A stretch of DNA of 64,000 nt. It comes from Firm-04 sp045628085 (lineage in GTDB: Bacteria; Bacillota; Clostridia; Oscillospirales; Ruminococcaceae). The translations under genes and the position numbers were made by a program. Location of the stretch: positions 1 through 64,000 of the forward strand of contig JAZQOZ010000106.1 of the NCBI GenBank assembly GCA_045628085.1. The letters run 5' to 3'. The notes under the pieces were generated by a model, which worked only from the letters and a program-made list of their open reading frames with translations, had not been told where the DNA came from and did no database searches. Positions 8,175 to 16,921 of this stretch are shown here, piece by piece (positions within the stretch are counted from its first letter, which is position 1; each line of letters starts with the position of its first letter).

Positions 8175-8810
8175 TTATTCTGCTTCCGGCTCGGCAGATT
8201 CGATCGTTTCGAGGTTGTCGATCTCCGGCAGTTCTTCCGTAAATTCGGTCATATCATCTTCATCGGCATCCGTCTGCACCGCAAAGAGATCGGATTCACC
8301 GCTTGTCGGGAGCGGCGGCAGATCGGCAAGCGATTGCATCCCGAATGAACGCAGAAAATGCGAAGTCGTGCGGTATGTGACCGGTCTGCCCGGTACTTCA
8401 ATGCGTCCGGCTTCTTCGAGCAGTCCGCGATCGACCAGTGTATTTACAACAGAGCCGCTGTCCACACCGCGCACGCGTTCCACAAATCCCTTTGTCACAG
8501 GCTGATTATATGCTATGATCGTCAGCGTTTCCATTGCCGCATTGGAAAGCGGCGTATTCCGCTTTACTTCAAGCGCCGAACGGATCTCCTCAGCATATTC
8601 CGCGCGTGTCGCAAGCTGCCAGCTTTCACCGAGTGAAAGGAGCTGCAAACCGCTGCCGGATTCATCCAGTGCCGCTTTCAGCGCTCCGGCTGCCGCAATG
8701 ATCTCATCCGCAGTCATACCGAGCGCCTCTGCAAGACGGTCGGTTTCCATCGGCTCTCCTGCCGCAAACAGCACCGCTTCCAGTGCAGCGCTCTGATATT
8801 CCAGTTTCAT
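8175..8810 (-). CDS. scpB: Segregation and condensation protein B
   Basis: 211 residues. Two winged-helix domains occupy about residues 5-165, with the family landmarks EAVLFAAGEP near the start, SNAAMETLTIIAYNQPVTKGFVERVRGVDS in the middle and EVPGRPVTYRTT later; an acidic tail of about 35 residues follows. ScpB binds the kleisin ScpA and, with SMC, compacts and segregates the chromosome. Its usual partner scpA is not in this window. It follows murF by 11 bp on the minus strand, so ddl-murF-scpB form one transcription unit ending at the shared terminator. Confidence 0.95.
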   Translation of the reverse strand: MKLEYQSAALEAVLFAAGEPMETDRLAEALGMTADEIIAAAGALKAALDESGSGLQLLSLGESWQLATRAEYAEEIRSALEVKRNTPLSNAAMETLTIIAYNQPVTKGFVERVRGVDSGSVVNTLVDRGLLEEAGRIEVPGRPVTYRTTSHFLRSFGMQSLADLPPLPTSGESDLFAVQTDADEDDMTEFTEELPEIDNLETIESAEPEAE

Positions 8811-8821
8811 AATACCGTCCT

Positions 8822-10258
8822 TTATTTTCCGCCGAATCTCGATTCGAGCATATCATTGACTCGTTCCATGTGCATTCCGCGTGAACCCTTTATCAAAAAG
8901 CAGACCGGTTCGCCGGCGTATGTCCGGAGTGCTTCCGTCAGCCCTTCTATGAGCATATCCTGTGACGGAACTGCACAGACAGCATCACTGCCGTATCCCT
9001 CTGCAAAATCGCGGTAATTCTCACCGCAGAAAAATACTTCATCCGCATATTTTCTGCAAAGCGCACCAAGTTCACGATGACGCTCCGCCGCAAATGCACC
9101 CAGTTCATTCATATTGCCGAGAACCGCCCATTTCCGCGCATTTCCTGCGATCACGCCGAATGATTGCAGCGCCGCCGCCATTGCTTCCGGATTGGCATTA
9201 TAATAATCACGTATGATCGTAACATTCCCGATCCTGACGCGCTCGGAGCGCATCGCACCGGGGACAAAGCTGCCGAGTGCCTCTGCACATTCCGCAAGCG
9301 TCATGCCGAGCCGCAGTCCGGTATGGACAGCAAGCAGCGCATCCGTGACATTGTGTATTCCCGTCATCGGCAAAACAGCTTCAGCCGTACTGCCGTTCAC
9401 AGCATACCGCAGCGTAAACCGCATATTTTCTGCACTTTCAACGATATTTTCCGCATACAGTTCTGCATCCGGACTGCCGCAGACGGTACTGTAAAGCACA
9501 TTTGTCCGCCCGCGCAGCTCTGTCATATTGCCGTGCAGATATTTGTCCTCAGCCGATACGATCAGCGTGCCGCCGCGTCCGGCATCCGGCATATTTTCGA
9601 TGATCTCCGTTTTGGCGAGATAAATATTCTCCTGCGAACCGAGATTGCCGATATGCGCCGTTCCGATATTCGTGATGATCGCCATATCCGGCTCTGCAAT
9701 ATCCGACAAATGCCGGATCTCACCTGCATGATTCATGCCCATTTCGATCACTGCGGCTTCGGTTTCCGGCGGCATATGCAGAATCGTATACGGTACGCCG
9801 ACATGATTGTTATGGTTGCCGGAAGTCGCGTAGGTACGGAATTTTGCAGCAAGAATATGCGCCGTCATATCTTTGACGGTCGTCTTGCCGCTGCTGCCCG
9901 TCACACCGACAACACGCAGTCCGTTCCGCTTATATGCACGAATACAGCTTTCCGCAAGATCACCATAAGCATCGCCCTCTGCGACCAGATACGGCACGCC
10001 CGGATCTTCCTGCGGCGCTTCCGAAAGAATACACAGCACCGCGCCCTTTTCAGCCGCCTGCTTTGCATACAGATTGCCGTTGAAATTCTCGCCTTTCAGC
10101 GCAATAAAGCAGTTCCCTTTCCCGATCGTTCGGGTATCTGTGCTGAATCCGGATACTTCCGCAGTCGGATCGGTACAATTCACCAACTGCGCATGGATGC
10201 GTTCCGCGATCTCGCCGAACGTCATCCGGACATACAGGTCTTCCTGTAACAGCGCCAT
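8822..10258 (-). CDS. murF: UDP-N-acetylmuramoyl-tripeptide--D-alanyl-D-alanine ligase
   Basis: 478 residues. MurF adds D-Ala-D-Ala to the UDP-MurNAc-tripeptide in the cytoplasm, the last step of the soluble peptidoglycan precursor. The ATP-binding loop GVTGSSGKTT is at residues 118-127, followed by the GNHNNHVGVP and EMGMNHAGEI motifs of the Mur ligase central domain and the DYYNANPEAM element of the C-terminal domain. The start at 10258 has an AGGAGG site; a longer open frame to 10276 overlaps ddl. The ddl stop is 1 bp away, so product and user of D-Ala-D-Ala are translationally coupled. Confidence 0.97.
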   Translation of the reverse strand: MALLQEDLYVRMTFGEIAERIHAQLVNCTDPTAEVSGFSTDTRTIGKGNCFIALKGENFNGNLYAKQAAEKGAVLCILSEAPQEDPGVPYLVAEGDAYGDLAESCIRAYKRNGLRVVGVTGSSGKTTVKDMTAHILAAKFRTYATSGNHNNHVGVPYTILHMPPETEAAVIEMGMNHAGEIRHLSDIAEPDMAIITNIGTAHIGNLGSQENIYLAKTEIIENMPDAGRGGTLIVSAEDKYLHGNMTELRGRTNVLYSTVCGSPDAELYAENIVESAENMRFTLRYAVNGSTAEAVLPMTGIHNVTDALLAVHTGLRLGMTLAECAEALGSFVPGAMRSERVRIGNVTIIRDYYNANPEAMAAALQSFGVIAGNARKWAVLGNMNELGAFAAERHRELGALCRKYADEVFFCGENYRDFAEGYGSDAVCAVPSQDMLIEGLTEALRTYAGEPVCFLIKGSRGMHMERVNDMLESRFGGK

Positions 10259-10259
10259 A

Positions 10260-11318
10260 TCAAGCCTCCTGCGCAAATGCGATCACGCGGTCAAGCAGTT
10301 CTGCAAACGGTACGCCCTCTGCCGCCCACATCTTCGGATACATTGAAATCGGCGTAAATCCGGGCAAAGTGTTGATCTCATTGAACACGATCTCATTCGT
10401 ATCACGAGTGACAAAGAAATCGACACGCGAAAGTCCTGCACAGCCGAGTGCGCAGAAGATCTTGACTGCCCATTCACGCACCTGCGCATTCAGTTCTTCG
10501 CTGATCCTTGCAGGGATGAATGCCTGCGAGGTCGAGGTCACATATTTTGCCTCATAATCATAAAACTCCGCACCTGCATCAATTTCGCCTGCAACTGCTG
10601 CCGTCGGGCGGTCATTTCCAAGCACGGCAACCTCGATCTCTCTGCCGTTGATGAATTCTTCAGCAAGAATTGATTTATCATATTTGAATGCATTTTCGAG
10701 TGCCGGCATCAGCTCCGCCTCATTCATGACCTTGGAAACGCCCACGGAAGAACCTGTGCTGCACGGCTTGATGAACACCGGAAACGCAATATTCTCCATG
10801 ATTTTCCGGCACATTGCAGCGCCGTCAGCCTGAAAATCGCCGCGGCGCAGCGTCAGCCAGTTTGCCTGACGGACACCCGTTGTTGCTGCGATCAGCTTCG
10901 TAACGGATTTGTCCATAGATGCCGCTGCCGCGCAGACATGACATCCGACATACGGGATACCGGAAAGCTGGAATAAGCCCTGGATCGAGCCGTCCTCACC
11001 GTTTTCGCCGTGCAGAACCGGAAAGATCACATCAACCGGTACGGTTTCCAGACCGTTTTCACCGACAATGCAAAGACCTGCGCCGCGCTCCGGCGAAAGA
11101 AATGCGGTGCGGTTCTTCGGATTCTGCTCCCACTTATCTTCCGCAATATCCTTATAATCGTCACCGCCGAACAGGATCCACTTGCCGGCAAGCGTAATGC
11201 CGACCGGCAGAACCTTTCTGTTCTCCTTATTCAGATTGCGCAGCACTGCCTCTGCGGAAACCAGAGATACAGCGTGCTCCGGCGAAACACCGCCGAACAA
11301 TACCAATACTGTCTGCAT
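10260..11318 (-). CDS. ddl: D-alanine--D-alanine ligase
   Basis: 352 residues with an ATP-grasp fold. N-terminal VLFGGVSPEHAVSLVSA, central PCSTGSSVGVSKV, and AEEFINGREIEVAVLGN followed by EFYDYEAKY. The latter stretch, with its tyrosines, is the form seen in ligases making D-Ala-D-Ala rather than D-Ala-D-lactate, so this looks like the housekeeping enzyme and not a vancomycin-resistance type. DFFVTRDTNEIVFNEINTLPG provides the metal-binding residues. Product goes directly to murF encoded downstream. Confidence 0.96.
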   Translation of the reverse strand: MQTVLVLFGGVSPEHAVSLVSAEAVLRNLNKENRKVLPVGITLAGKWILFGGDDYKDIAEDKWEQNPKNRTAFLSPERGAGLCIVGENGLETVPVDVIFPVLHGENGEDGSIQGLFQLSGIPYVGCHVCAAAASMDKSVTKLIAATTGVRQANWLTLRRGDFQADGAAMCRKIMENIAFPVFIKPCSTGSSVGVSKVMNEAELMPALENAFKYDKSILAEEFINGREIEVAVLGNDRPTAAVAGEIDAGAEFYDYEAKYVTSTSQAFIPARISEELNAQVREWAVKIFCALGCAGLSRVDFFVTRDTNEIVFNEINTLPGFTPISMYPKMWAAEGVPFAELLDRVIAFAQEA

Positions 11319-11348
11319 AAAAAATACCTCTTTTCATTACAGATGAAA

Positions 11349-11392
11349 CTCCGAGGAGCTGCCGGATTTCCATTCACGGCAGCCACTCGGAG
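11349..11392 (-). terminator. Terminator between nagA and ddl
   Basis: A long interrupted stem: CTCCGAG at 11349-11355 pairs with CTCGGAG at 11386-11392, with an inner GC-rich stem around GCTGCCG/CGGCAGC. It lies in the 85-bp gap downstream of nagA on the minus strand. No clear U-run, so efficiency is uncertain. Confidence 0.6.
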
Positions 11393-11403
11393 ATACAATT
11401 ATA

Positions 11404-12465
11404 TCATGCGAAAAATTCGCCTGCGATCATGACTTTTGCGATCTCACAGTCCTTGTCGAGAAGAATCAGGTCTGCATCTGCGCCGATCTCGATTCTGCCC
11501 TTCTTGTCTGCGCCGATCATATCCGCAGGGGTTCTGGTCGCCATGCGGACAGCATCATCAAACGGAACACCGAAGCTTGCCGCCTGCTTCACACAGCGCC
11601 AGAGGGTAGAGGTAGAGCCTGCGATCGCGCCGTCCATTGTCCGTGCGACACCGTTCTTGACCTCGATATCCTGTCCGCCGAACTCGTACATACCGTCGCC
11701 GAGTCCTGTTGCACGCATGGAATCGCTGATAATGACCATGCGGTCCGCGCCGAACATCTTATACAGCATCATTACAACAGCCGGATGCAGATGCAGTCCG
11801 TCTGTGATCGCCTGCACATAGATATTCTTTTCGAGCGCCGCCGGAATCGGGCCGGGTTCTCTGTGATGGATGCCGGGCATCGCGTTGAATGTATGCGTCA
11901 GGCAGTTTGCGCCTGCTTCGATCGCCTTGATGCAGGTATCATAATCCGCATCCGTATGGCCGATGCAGACAAGTGCGCCGCATTCCTTGATAAACTCGGT
12001 GCTGCCTTCCAGCTCCGGTGCGATCGTTACGACACGCATTCCTTTCAGCGACTTGAATTCTTCCAAATCGGGATTCCGGATATACTTTCCGTTCTGCGCG
12101 CCCTTCTTTTTTGCGTTGATGTACGGGCCTTCCATGTGGAAGCCGAGGATACGGGTACCGGGTACATCCGTATTGCCCTCCGTGACCTTTTTGATCGCTT
12201 CATAGCTCTGCGTCATGGTTGTCGGCAGCCATGAGGTCGTGCCGTTCTTTGCAAGAAATGCGCACATTTCCTCGAATTCGCCGTCCATTGTATCCTTTCC
12301 GACACAGCCGTGAGAATGCATATCGACCAGACCGGGAATCACGGAAAGACCTGTGCAGTCCTCTCCGACGGTCTTATCAGATGCCGGTGTGATCGCGGTG
12401 ATCGTACCGTTTTCAATGGTGATATCGGTCAGCTTGCCCTCAAAGAGCAGGTTTTTCAGTATCAT
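11404..12465 (-). CDS. nagA: N-acetylglucosamine-6-phosphate deacetylase
   Basis: 353 residues, an amidohydrolase TIM barrel. Metal and substrate motifs are in the expected order: GLVDMHSHG near residue 44, HMEGPYIN near 130, CIGHTDADYDT near 187, LTHTFNAMPGIHHREPG near 208, and ISDSMRATG near 266. The enzyme removes acetate from GlcNAc-6-P, feeding amino sugars into glycolysis or cell-wall synthesis. It lies downstream of the ROK kinase gene on the same strand (37 bp apart), fitting a kinase-then-deacetylase route for recovered amino sugars. Confidence 0.95.
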   Translation of the reverse strand: MILKNLLFEGKLTDITIENGTITAITPASDKTVGEDCTGLSVIPGLVDMHSHGCVGKDTMDGEFEEMCAFLAKNGTTSWLPTTMTQSYEAIKKVTEGNTDVPGTRILGFHMEGPYINAKKKGAQNGKYIRNPDLEEFKSLKGMRVVTIAPELEGSTEFIKECGALVCIGHTDADYDTCIKAIEAGANCLTHTFNAMPGIHHREPGPIPAALEKNIYVQAITDGLHLHPAVVMMLYKMFGADRMVIISDSMRATGLGDGMYEFGGQDIEVKNGVARTMDGAIAGSTSTLWRCVKQAASFGVPFDDAVRMATRTPADMIGADKKGRIEIGADADLILLDKDCEIAKVMIAGEFFA

Positions 12466-12501
12466 AATTGATCGCCTTTCTGAAATAAAAGTATGCAGGA
12501 C

Positions 12502-13842
12502 TTATCTTGCTGCCGGCAGGGATGCTGCTGCAACTGCCTGACCGACACGTCTGTCCATTTCATCCGGCAGGATAAACTGGATCTGCTTGTAAAGTTCAGG
12601 GAATTCCTTTTCGAGGACTTCCTTTGCCTTTTCGATGATCAGATCGCCGCCGAGACCGGAAGTCACTCTGCCGCTGATCTGGAGATAGCGGATATCATAG
12701 AAATCAGCATAGTTTGCGATCGCATAGCCGAAATATGTACCGATCGTGCGGAAAATATCCTTTGCGCCGTCATGACCTTCTGCAAGGAGTTTCTGAACCG
12801 CCTTGAGCTTTTCGGCAAGTGTCAGGCTTTCGTCAAGCTCGATGCCTGCCTTCGGTGCAAGACGGATGACCGCATCCTGCGAGAAATATTTGACACCGCA
12901 GCCGTAATCGCCCGACCACTCATCGACCGGAGATGCCGGATTGTAGTCAACCGGAACGAATGCAAGCTCATTGTGCCAGCCGGTAACATTGCCGTTGATA
13001 TCGACATAGCCGCCTGCCTCGGAAGTACCCATTGCGATACCCAGAACGCCGTTGACATCCATTGCCATAGATGCGGCGAGCGCTGCAACGTCACCGTCAT
13101 TTGCAACGGCATAGGGTACACCCAGTTCTTCCAGAACATCGACATAGACGTTCTTGCAGGCTTCACCCTGCGTATCCTTCGGCACTTTCAGGAACAGATG
13201 CGAAACCATTGCGCGGTTTGCAACCAGAACACCTGCGGTGCTGACACCGACCGCATCAAAGCTCGGCATATGCTCTGCCGCTTTGAGGATCGCATTTTTG
13301 ATATTTTCGTGGTGATAGGAAATATCTTCTGCCAGTTTCGGCAGCCAGATGATCTCCTCAGCCCAGACAGTCTCACCGTTCACAACGGCGGCGACCTTCA
13401 TATCCGAACCGCCTGCATCAAATCCGACACGGCAGCCGTCCAGATTTCTGCCGATCGACAGCGGACGCACCTGATTCTGCGGCATATCTGCAAAATCGCG
13501 CTCCTCGACCTCGAAGCTGCGCTCATAAGTGGTGCTCCAGAAATCGACATCGAAGGCACGGAGTCCTTCTTTTGTATATGCGTCACGGATATATTCATAT
13601 ACATCGTGATCGCCGGCAAGCATGACCTTCCATCCGCCTGCGCACCAGAGGATCGTTTTGATCAGGCGCTCTGCATAGCGGCAGTTTTCCTCTTTGTTAT
13701 CGCCGAGTTTGGTATCGCGGCGGTAAACAAGTCCGTCCTCACGCTCAACGGCGATCGAAAACGGTCTGGCTGCTTTTGCAAGAAAATCACGGTTAAAATA
13801 AACTGCCGGCACAAAATCACGGTCAAGAATCGGCTGAATCAT
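12502..13842 (-). CDS. ROK family protein, probable sugar kinase
   Basis: 446 residues. The first 170 or so are an extra N-terminal region without a family I recognise. A ROK/hexokinase-like ATPase domain follows: phosphate-1 motif VGFDAGGSDMKVA, VGVSTAGVL, the VANDGDVAALA motif with the likely catalytic Asp, and GIAMGTSEAGGYVD. Typical ROK kinases are about 300 residues and often carry a Cys-rich zinc motif, which I do not see here. Substrate is unknown; the nagA neighbour points to an amino sugar. The start at 13842 has a GAAAGGAACAG site and the longer open frame is rejected. Confidence 0.8.
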   Translation of the reverse strand: MIQPILDRDFVPAVYFNRDFLAKAARPFSIAVEREDGLVYRRDTKLGDNKEENCRYAERLIKTILWCAGGWKVMLAGDHDVYEYIRDAYTKEGLRAFDVDFWSTTYERSFEVEERDFADMPQNQVRPLSIGRNLDGCRVGFDAGGSDMKVAAVVNGETVWAEEIIWLPKLAEDISYHHENIKNAILKAAEHMPSFDAVGVSTAGVLVANRAMVSHLFLKVPKDTQGEACKNVYVDVLEELGVPYAVANDGDVAALAASMAMDVNGVLGIAMGTSEAGGYVDINGNVTGWHNELAFVPVDYNPASPVDEWSGDYGCGVKYFSQDAVIRLAPKAGIELDESLTLAEKLKAVQKLLAEGHDGAKDIFRTIGTYFGYAIANYADFYDIRYLQISGRVTSGLGGDLIIEKAKEVLEKEFPELYKQIQFILPDEMDRRVGQAVAAASLPAAR

Positions 13843-13949
13843 TGGTTCTGTTCCTTTCAATTTGAAAATATGAGATAGGGATATATAAACATAAACACAA
13901 CAGAACAAGCGGCGGCATACACCGTCGCTTGCCTGAATGCAAACCCGGA

Positions 13950-14897
13950 TTATTTGGTGTTCTGGATGTTCCAGCGGAACGGGCAGATACGGGACGATTT
14001 CGTGGTATCATACATAAAATTCTTGTCGATCGTCGTCACATCCAGCCAGCGGTAATTGCTCTTTTGTTCCGGATCACCGAAGAGTTTTTTCTTCAGAGAA
14101 CCGGAAAGGCTCGTCTTTTGCAGCACCGGCCCGAGGCGGTGGTTCGTCTTCATGAATATCACGATCTCGGATGCCATGACGAGCGAAGAATCCGCGACGT
14201 TATACACGCCGGTATAATTCGTGCTGTCCGCCTGCCGCAGGAATCCGATGATAAAGTCAGAGATATTGTGAATGCAGCACATATGATAGCCGTATTCGCC
14301 GGTACGGAACACGAAAATGGATTTATCCTTCGGATCGCGGATACGCGACATCAGATTCTCAGTAAAAGCGAAGGAATATACCATCGGCACACGCGCTACA
14401 CAGCAGACCATGGTCTTGCTGTTCCGGACATCGTTTGCAAATGCAGCTTCCGAATTGGCTTTCATTTTGCCGTAATTCGTCACCGGCTTGACGACATCAT
14501 CCTCGCGCACCGGTTCACGGTTTTCCGGCTGTTTATAGACCTGCGTGGTACTCAGAAGAATAAACTTCTGAATATTCTTGGAAAGCGCAAGTTTATACAA
14601 AAACTTATCGCAGGCGGCGCATTCATCCATCTGCTCCTTTTCGATCTCAGGGCCGAAATCATTATCCACCGTACAGGCAAGATGCACGACGTAATCAATT
14701 TCAAATTCGTCAAAGATCTCTCCGTATTTTCCCTGTTCTCTCGGGGACGCTTCACGAAAGATAAAATTTTCTTTGCCCTCATTATACTCTGATGCTTGTT
14801 TATCAACTGCGATAACGGTATTGCCTTTTTTCAGCAGCCCGGAGCAGACATGATCGCCGATCAGGCCGCAGCCGCCGGTTACAAGAATCTTTGCCAT
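13950..14897 (-). CDS. NAD-dependent epimerase/dehydratase family protein
   Basis: 315 residues, an extended short-chain dehydrogenase. The N-terminal ILVTGGCGLIGDHVC is the dinucleotide-binding Rossmann motif; VVHLACTVD and LLSTTQVYK follow, and the catalytic Tyr/Lys pair is YGKMK in VTNYGKMKAN. Such enzymes epimerise or dehydrate nucleotide sugars; the exact substrate is unclear. The start at 14897 has a GGAAAGGACTG site. It heads the minus-strand run with the ROK kinase and nagA, with a promoter at 14981-15009. Confidence 0.85.
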   Translation of the reverse strand: MAKILVTGGCGLIGDHVCSGLLKKGNTVIAVDKQASEYNEGKENFIFREASPREQGKYGEIFDEFEIDYVVHLACTVDNDFGPEIEKEQMDECAACDKFLYKLALSKNIQKFILLSTTQVYKQPENREPVREDDVVKPVTNYGKMKANSEAAFANDVRNSKTMVCCVARVPMVYSFAFTENLMSRIRDPKDKSIFVFRTGEYGYHMCCIHNISDFIIGFLRQADSTNYTGVYNVADSSLVMASEIVIFMKTNHRLGPVLQKTSLSGSLKKKLFGDPEQKSNYRWLDVTTIDKNFMYDTTKSSRICPFRWNIQNTK

Positions 14898-14980
14898 AAC
14901 ATACAGTCCTTTCCATGGTGGGATGAGATCATGTCCCCCTAATGACATGACTGCATACTACCCTACAATGATACATTATT

Positions 14981-15009
14981 ATTATATCACAGTCAGCAGA
15001 GAAAAGCAA
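14981..15009 (-). promoter_or_regulatory. Sigma-A promoter for the epimerase gene
   Basis: On the minus strand TTGCTT (15004-15009) and TATAAT (14981-14986) are 17 bp apart. The start codon is about 75 nt downstream. Confidence 0.75.
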
Positions 15010-15101
15010 GTATCGCAAAAAAATTTGACGTTTTCCCCTATCCGCATATTGATTTTCTGTCACCGGTATGCATATTGCATAAAAACATTATTCAGATGTT
15101 A

Positions 15102-15569
15102 TCATTCCTGTGTTTTGTCCCGAAGATTCATAAAAAACTGCTGCAGGATCCGTGCGCATGGTTCTTCCAGCAAGCCGCCTGTCACACGCGGTCTATGATT
15201 ATACGGCAGTGCAAACATCTCCTGAACAGAGCAGACAGCGCCTGCTTTTTCATCATACGCGCCGAAGATCACACGGTCGATCCGGGCATTGATGATCGCG
15301 CCGCTGCACATCGGACAGGGTTCAAGCGTGACATACAGATTACAGCCGGAAAGCCGCCATGAACCGCGCGTCCTTGCAGCTTCTTCGATCGCAAGGATCT
15401 CGGCGTGCGCCGTCGGGGAATGATCCTGTTCCCGCCGGTTTCTGCCGCGTCCGAGAATGCGTCCGGTTTCCCGTTCCACAACCACTGCTCCCACCGGTAT
15501 CTCTCCGGCAGCCGCGGCCTCCTCGGCAAGCGTGATCGCCTCCTGCATCATTGCAAAATCATCAAACAT
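15102..15569 (-). CDS. tadA: tRNA(Arg) adenosine-34 deaminase
   Basis: 155 residues, a complete TadA. It deaminates A34 to inosine in tRNA-Arg(ACG) so that it reads CGU, CGC and CGA. The zinc and catalytic motif is HAE (His55, Glu57) with PCPMC (Cys85 and Cys88); EIPVGAVVV and the GAYDEKAGAV region are typical. The C-terminus is basic and of normal length. It lies 24 bp downstream of the CPBP-like gene on the same strand. Confidence 0.95.
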   Translation of the reverse strand: MFDDFAMMQEAITLAEEAAAAGEIPVGAVVVERETGRILGRGRNRREQDHSPTAHAEILAIEEAARTRGSWRLSGCNLYVTLEPCPMCSGAIINARIDRVIFGAYDEKAGAVCSVQEMFALPYNHRPRVTGGLLEEPCARILQQFFMNLRDKTQE

Positions 15570-15593
15570 CGGGTTTCCTCCGCTGCATAGACA

Positions 15594-16700
15594 TCAATAG
15601 AAAAGCTGAACCAGCATCAGCAGAACAGACACCGCCGCCCACGGCAATATTGTCACAGTCTGGATCAGTGCCGACATTTTCTGCGTTTCACTCAGCACGA
15701 TCCGCCGGTTATTCATGTGCAGCGAATGCCTGCGCATGACGACATAGAACATCACGCCAAGCGTACCGAGCGAAATCAGCAAAAGACTGTATTCCCAGAG
15801 CCACAGATTTCTGACCGAATAGACAGCGATCAGCCGCGCATAATTCAGCACGCAAAAAACGACGCGAAGCGCAGCACATTTCGGCAGTGAACCGGAACGG
15901 ATCATCAGATAGCCTGCTGCAATGCCGATCAGCAGCTCTGCGATACGATCCGGCATCTGATTCGGAAACAGAAACGCCATGAGCGCAGTCGCAACGACCG
16001 CAAAATAATCACCGAACTGCCGCAGAAGCGGAAGGATCGTACCGCGCAGAAAGAGTTCCATCGCGGCGGCTGACACAAACACATCAAACGCACTGTATGC
16101 AATAAACGCATACGGATCTTTATAGTTGATCATATTCTGTGCCATCTCAATGCCGTCCCGCTGTGCGAGCAGCGCATAAATGCCGGCGATGACCATTCCT
16201 GCACCGACTCCGGCTGACAGCTCCGGTATTCCGCCCGGCATCACGGGGGCATACACACGGCGCGGAAACTTGCTGTAACGGATCAGCAGAACTGCCGGCA
16301 GCAGATATTTCAGCAGAGAAAGCACCGCACGCACAGCCACAACCGCCCATTGGCTGCCCTGCATCGTAAGCGTCAGGAAATCGCCCTCCAAATCAATGCC
16401 GAACAGCCGCAAAACAGCTTCCATCAGAGATTCACCGGCGATCTCGGTGACAAAGTAGATCAGCAGGGCTGCGCCGATCACCTGTCCGCAGCGTGTCAGC
16501 GATTCGCGCTCCGTCACGCCGATATCCTGTTTCGCGTGCGCTGCGCCGGTGACATATACACTCTCCAGATTATTCTCAGAAAAACGGAATGCCAGTTTTG
16601 AATCGGTGTTTCTGCGCCATTGCAAAAATTCTATATTATATTGTTCATTCCACGAATCATATTTGAACGCTTCTACAACATCTGTATAAGCTTGACTCAC
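15594..16700 (-). CDS. CPBP-like polytopic membrane protein with altered active-site motif
   Basis: 368 residues. A soluble N-terminal stretch of about 65 residues is followed by about eight membrane helices. The block AAAMELFLRGTILPLLRQFGDYFA, then helices with ALMAFLFPNQ, resembles the Abi/CPBP intramembrane protease (Rce1-like) domain. That family's EExxxR motif reads MExxxR and the later catalytic His position is not obvious, so proteolytic activity is doubtful. The start is a GTG at 16700 after a GGGGGG site; an in-frame GTG at 16709 is the alternative. Confidence 0.6.
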   Translation of the reverse strand: MSQAYTDVVEAFKYDSWNEQYNIEFLQWRRNTDSKLAFRFSENNLESVYVTGAAHAKQDIGVTERESLTRCGQVIGAALLIYFVTEIAGESLMEAVLRLFGIDLEGDFLTLTMQGSQWAVVAVRAVLSLLKYLLPAVLLIRYSKFPRRVYAPVMPGGIPELSAGVGAGMVIAGIYALLAQRDGIEMAQNMINYKDPYAFIAYSAFDVFVSAAAMELFLRGTILPLLRQFGDYFAVVATALMAFLFPNQMPDRIAELLIGIAAGYLMIRSGSLPKCAALRVVFCVLNYARLIAVYSVRNLWLWEYSLLLISLGTLGVMFYVVMRRHSLHMNNRRIVLSETQKMSALIQTVTILPWAAVSVLLMLVQLFY

Positions 16701-16821
16701 GCACAGCACCCCCCACTATCCCATTTTACATTCATCATTATAACAAATCAAGTATCTGTAATCGTCCGGATTTTGTAAAAAGACTGTGAATAATATATGA
16801 ATTTATTCCTGCATATAAAAA

Positions 16822-16848
16822 ACCGGCAATTCAAAGTGAACTGCCGGT
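16822..16848 (-). terminator. Terminator of the Na/Pi transporter gene
   Basis: ACCGGCAATTC at 16822-16832 pairs with GAACTGCCGGT at 16838-16848 around a short loop, and the minus strand continues with a run of six T (16817-16822). A good intrinsic terminator. Confidence 0.8.
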
Positions 16849-16852
16849 CAAT

Positions 16853-16920
16853 CAAACCATAATAAAAGTTCGCGGTTTGCAAAGCAAACCATTGCGCAAA
16901 TGGGCGGAATATCCTTTGAT
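16853..16920. repeat. Truncated copy of the hairpin-array element
   Basis: The stretch contains CCATAATAAAAGTT, then CGCGGTTT and a perfect GGTTTGC-AAA-GCAAACC hairpin (16874-16890). The same CCATAATAAAAGTT and CGCGGTTT blocks occur, in reverse orientation, at one end of the larger hairpin array at 49440-49620, where about 20 extra bases lie between them. Confidence 0.55.
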
Positions 16921-16921
16921 T

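Noticed and set aside
9164..10249. 361-codon open frame antisense to murF
   Set aside because: A shadow of murF caused by codon bias; no ribosome site and low-complexity Arg/His/Cys-rich composition.
10260..11318. Vancomycin-resistance D-Ala-D-Lac ligase
   Set aside because: The substrate-specificity region is of the EFYDYEAKY type found in D-Ala-D-Ala ligases, and no vanH or vanX lies nearby.
12493..13878. 461-codon open frame antisense to the ROK gene
   Set aside because: Mirror frame of a real gene; the ROK motifs on the other strand are convincing and this product has no recognisable pattern.
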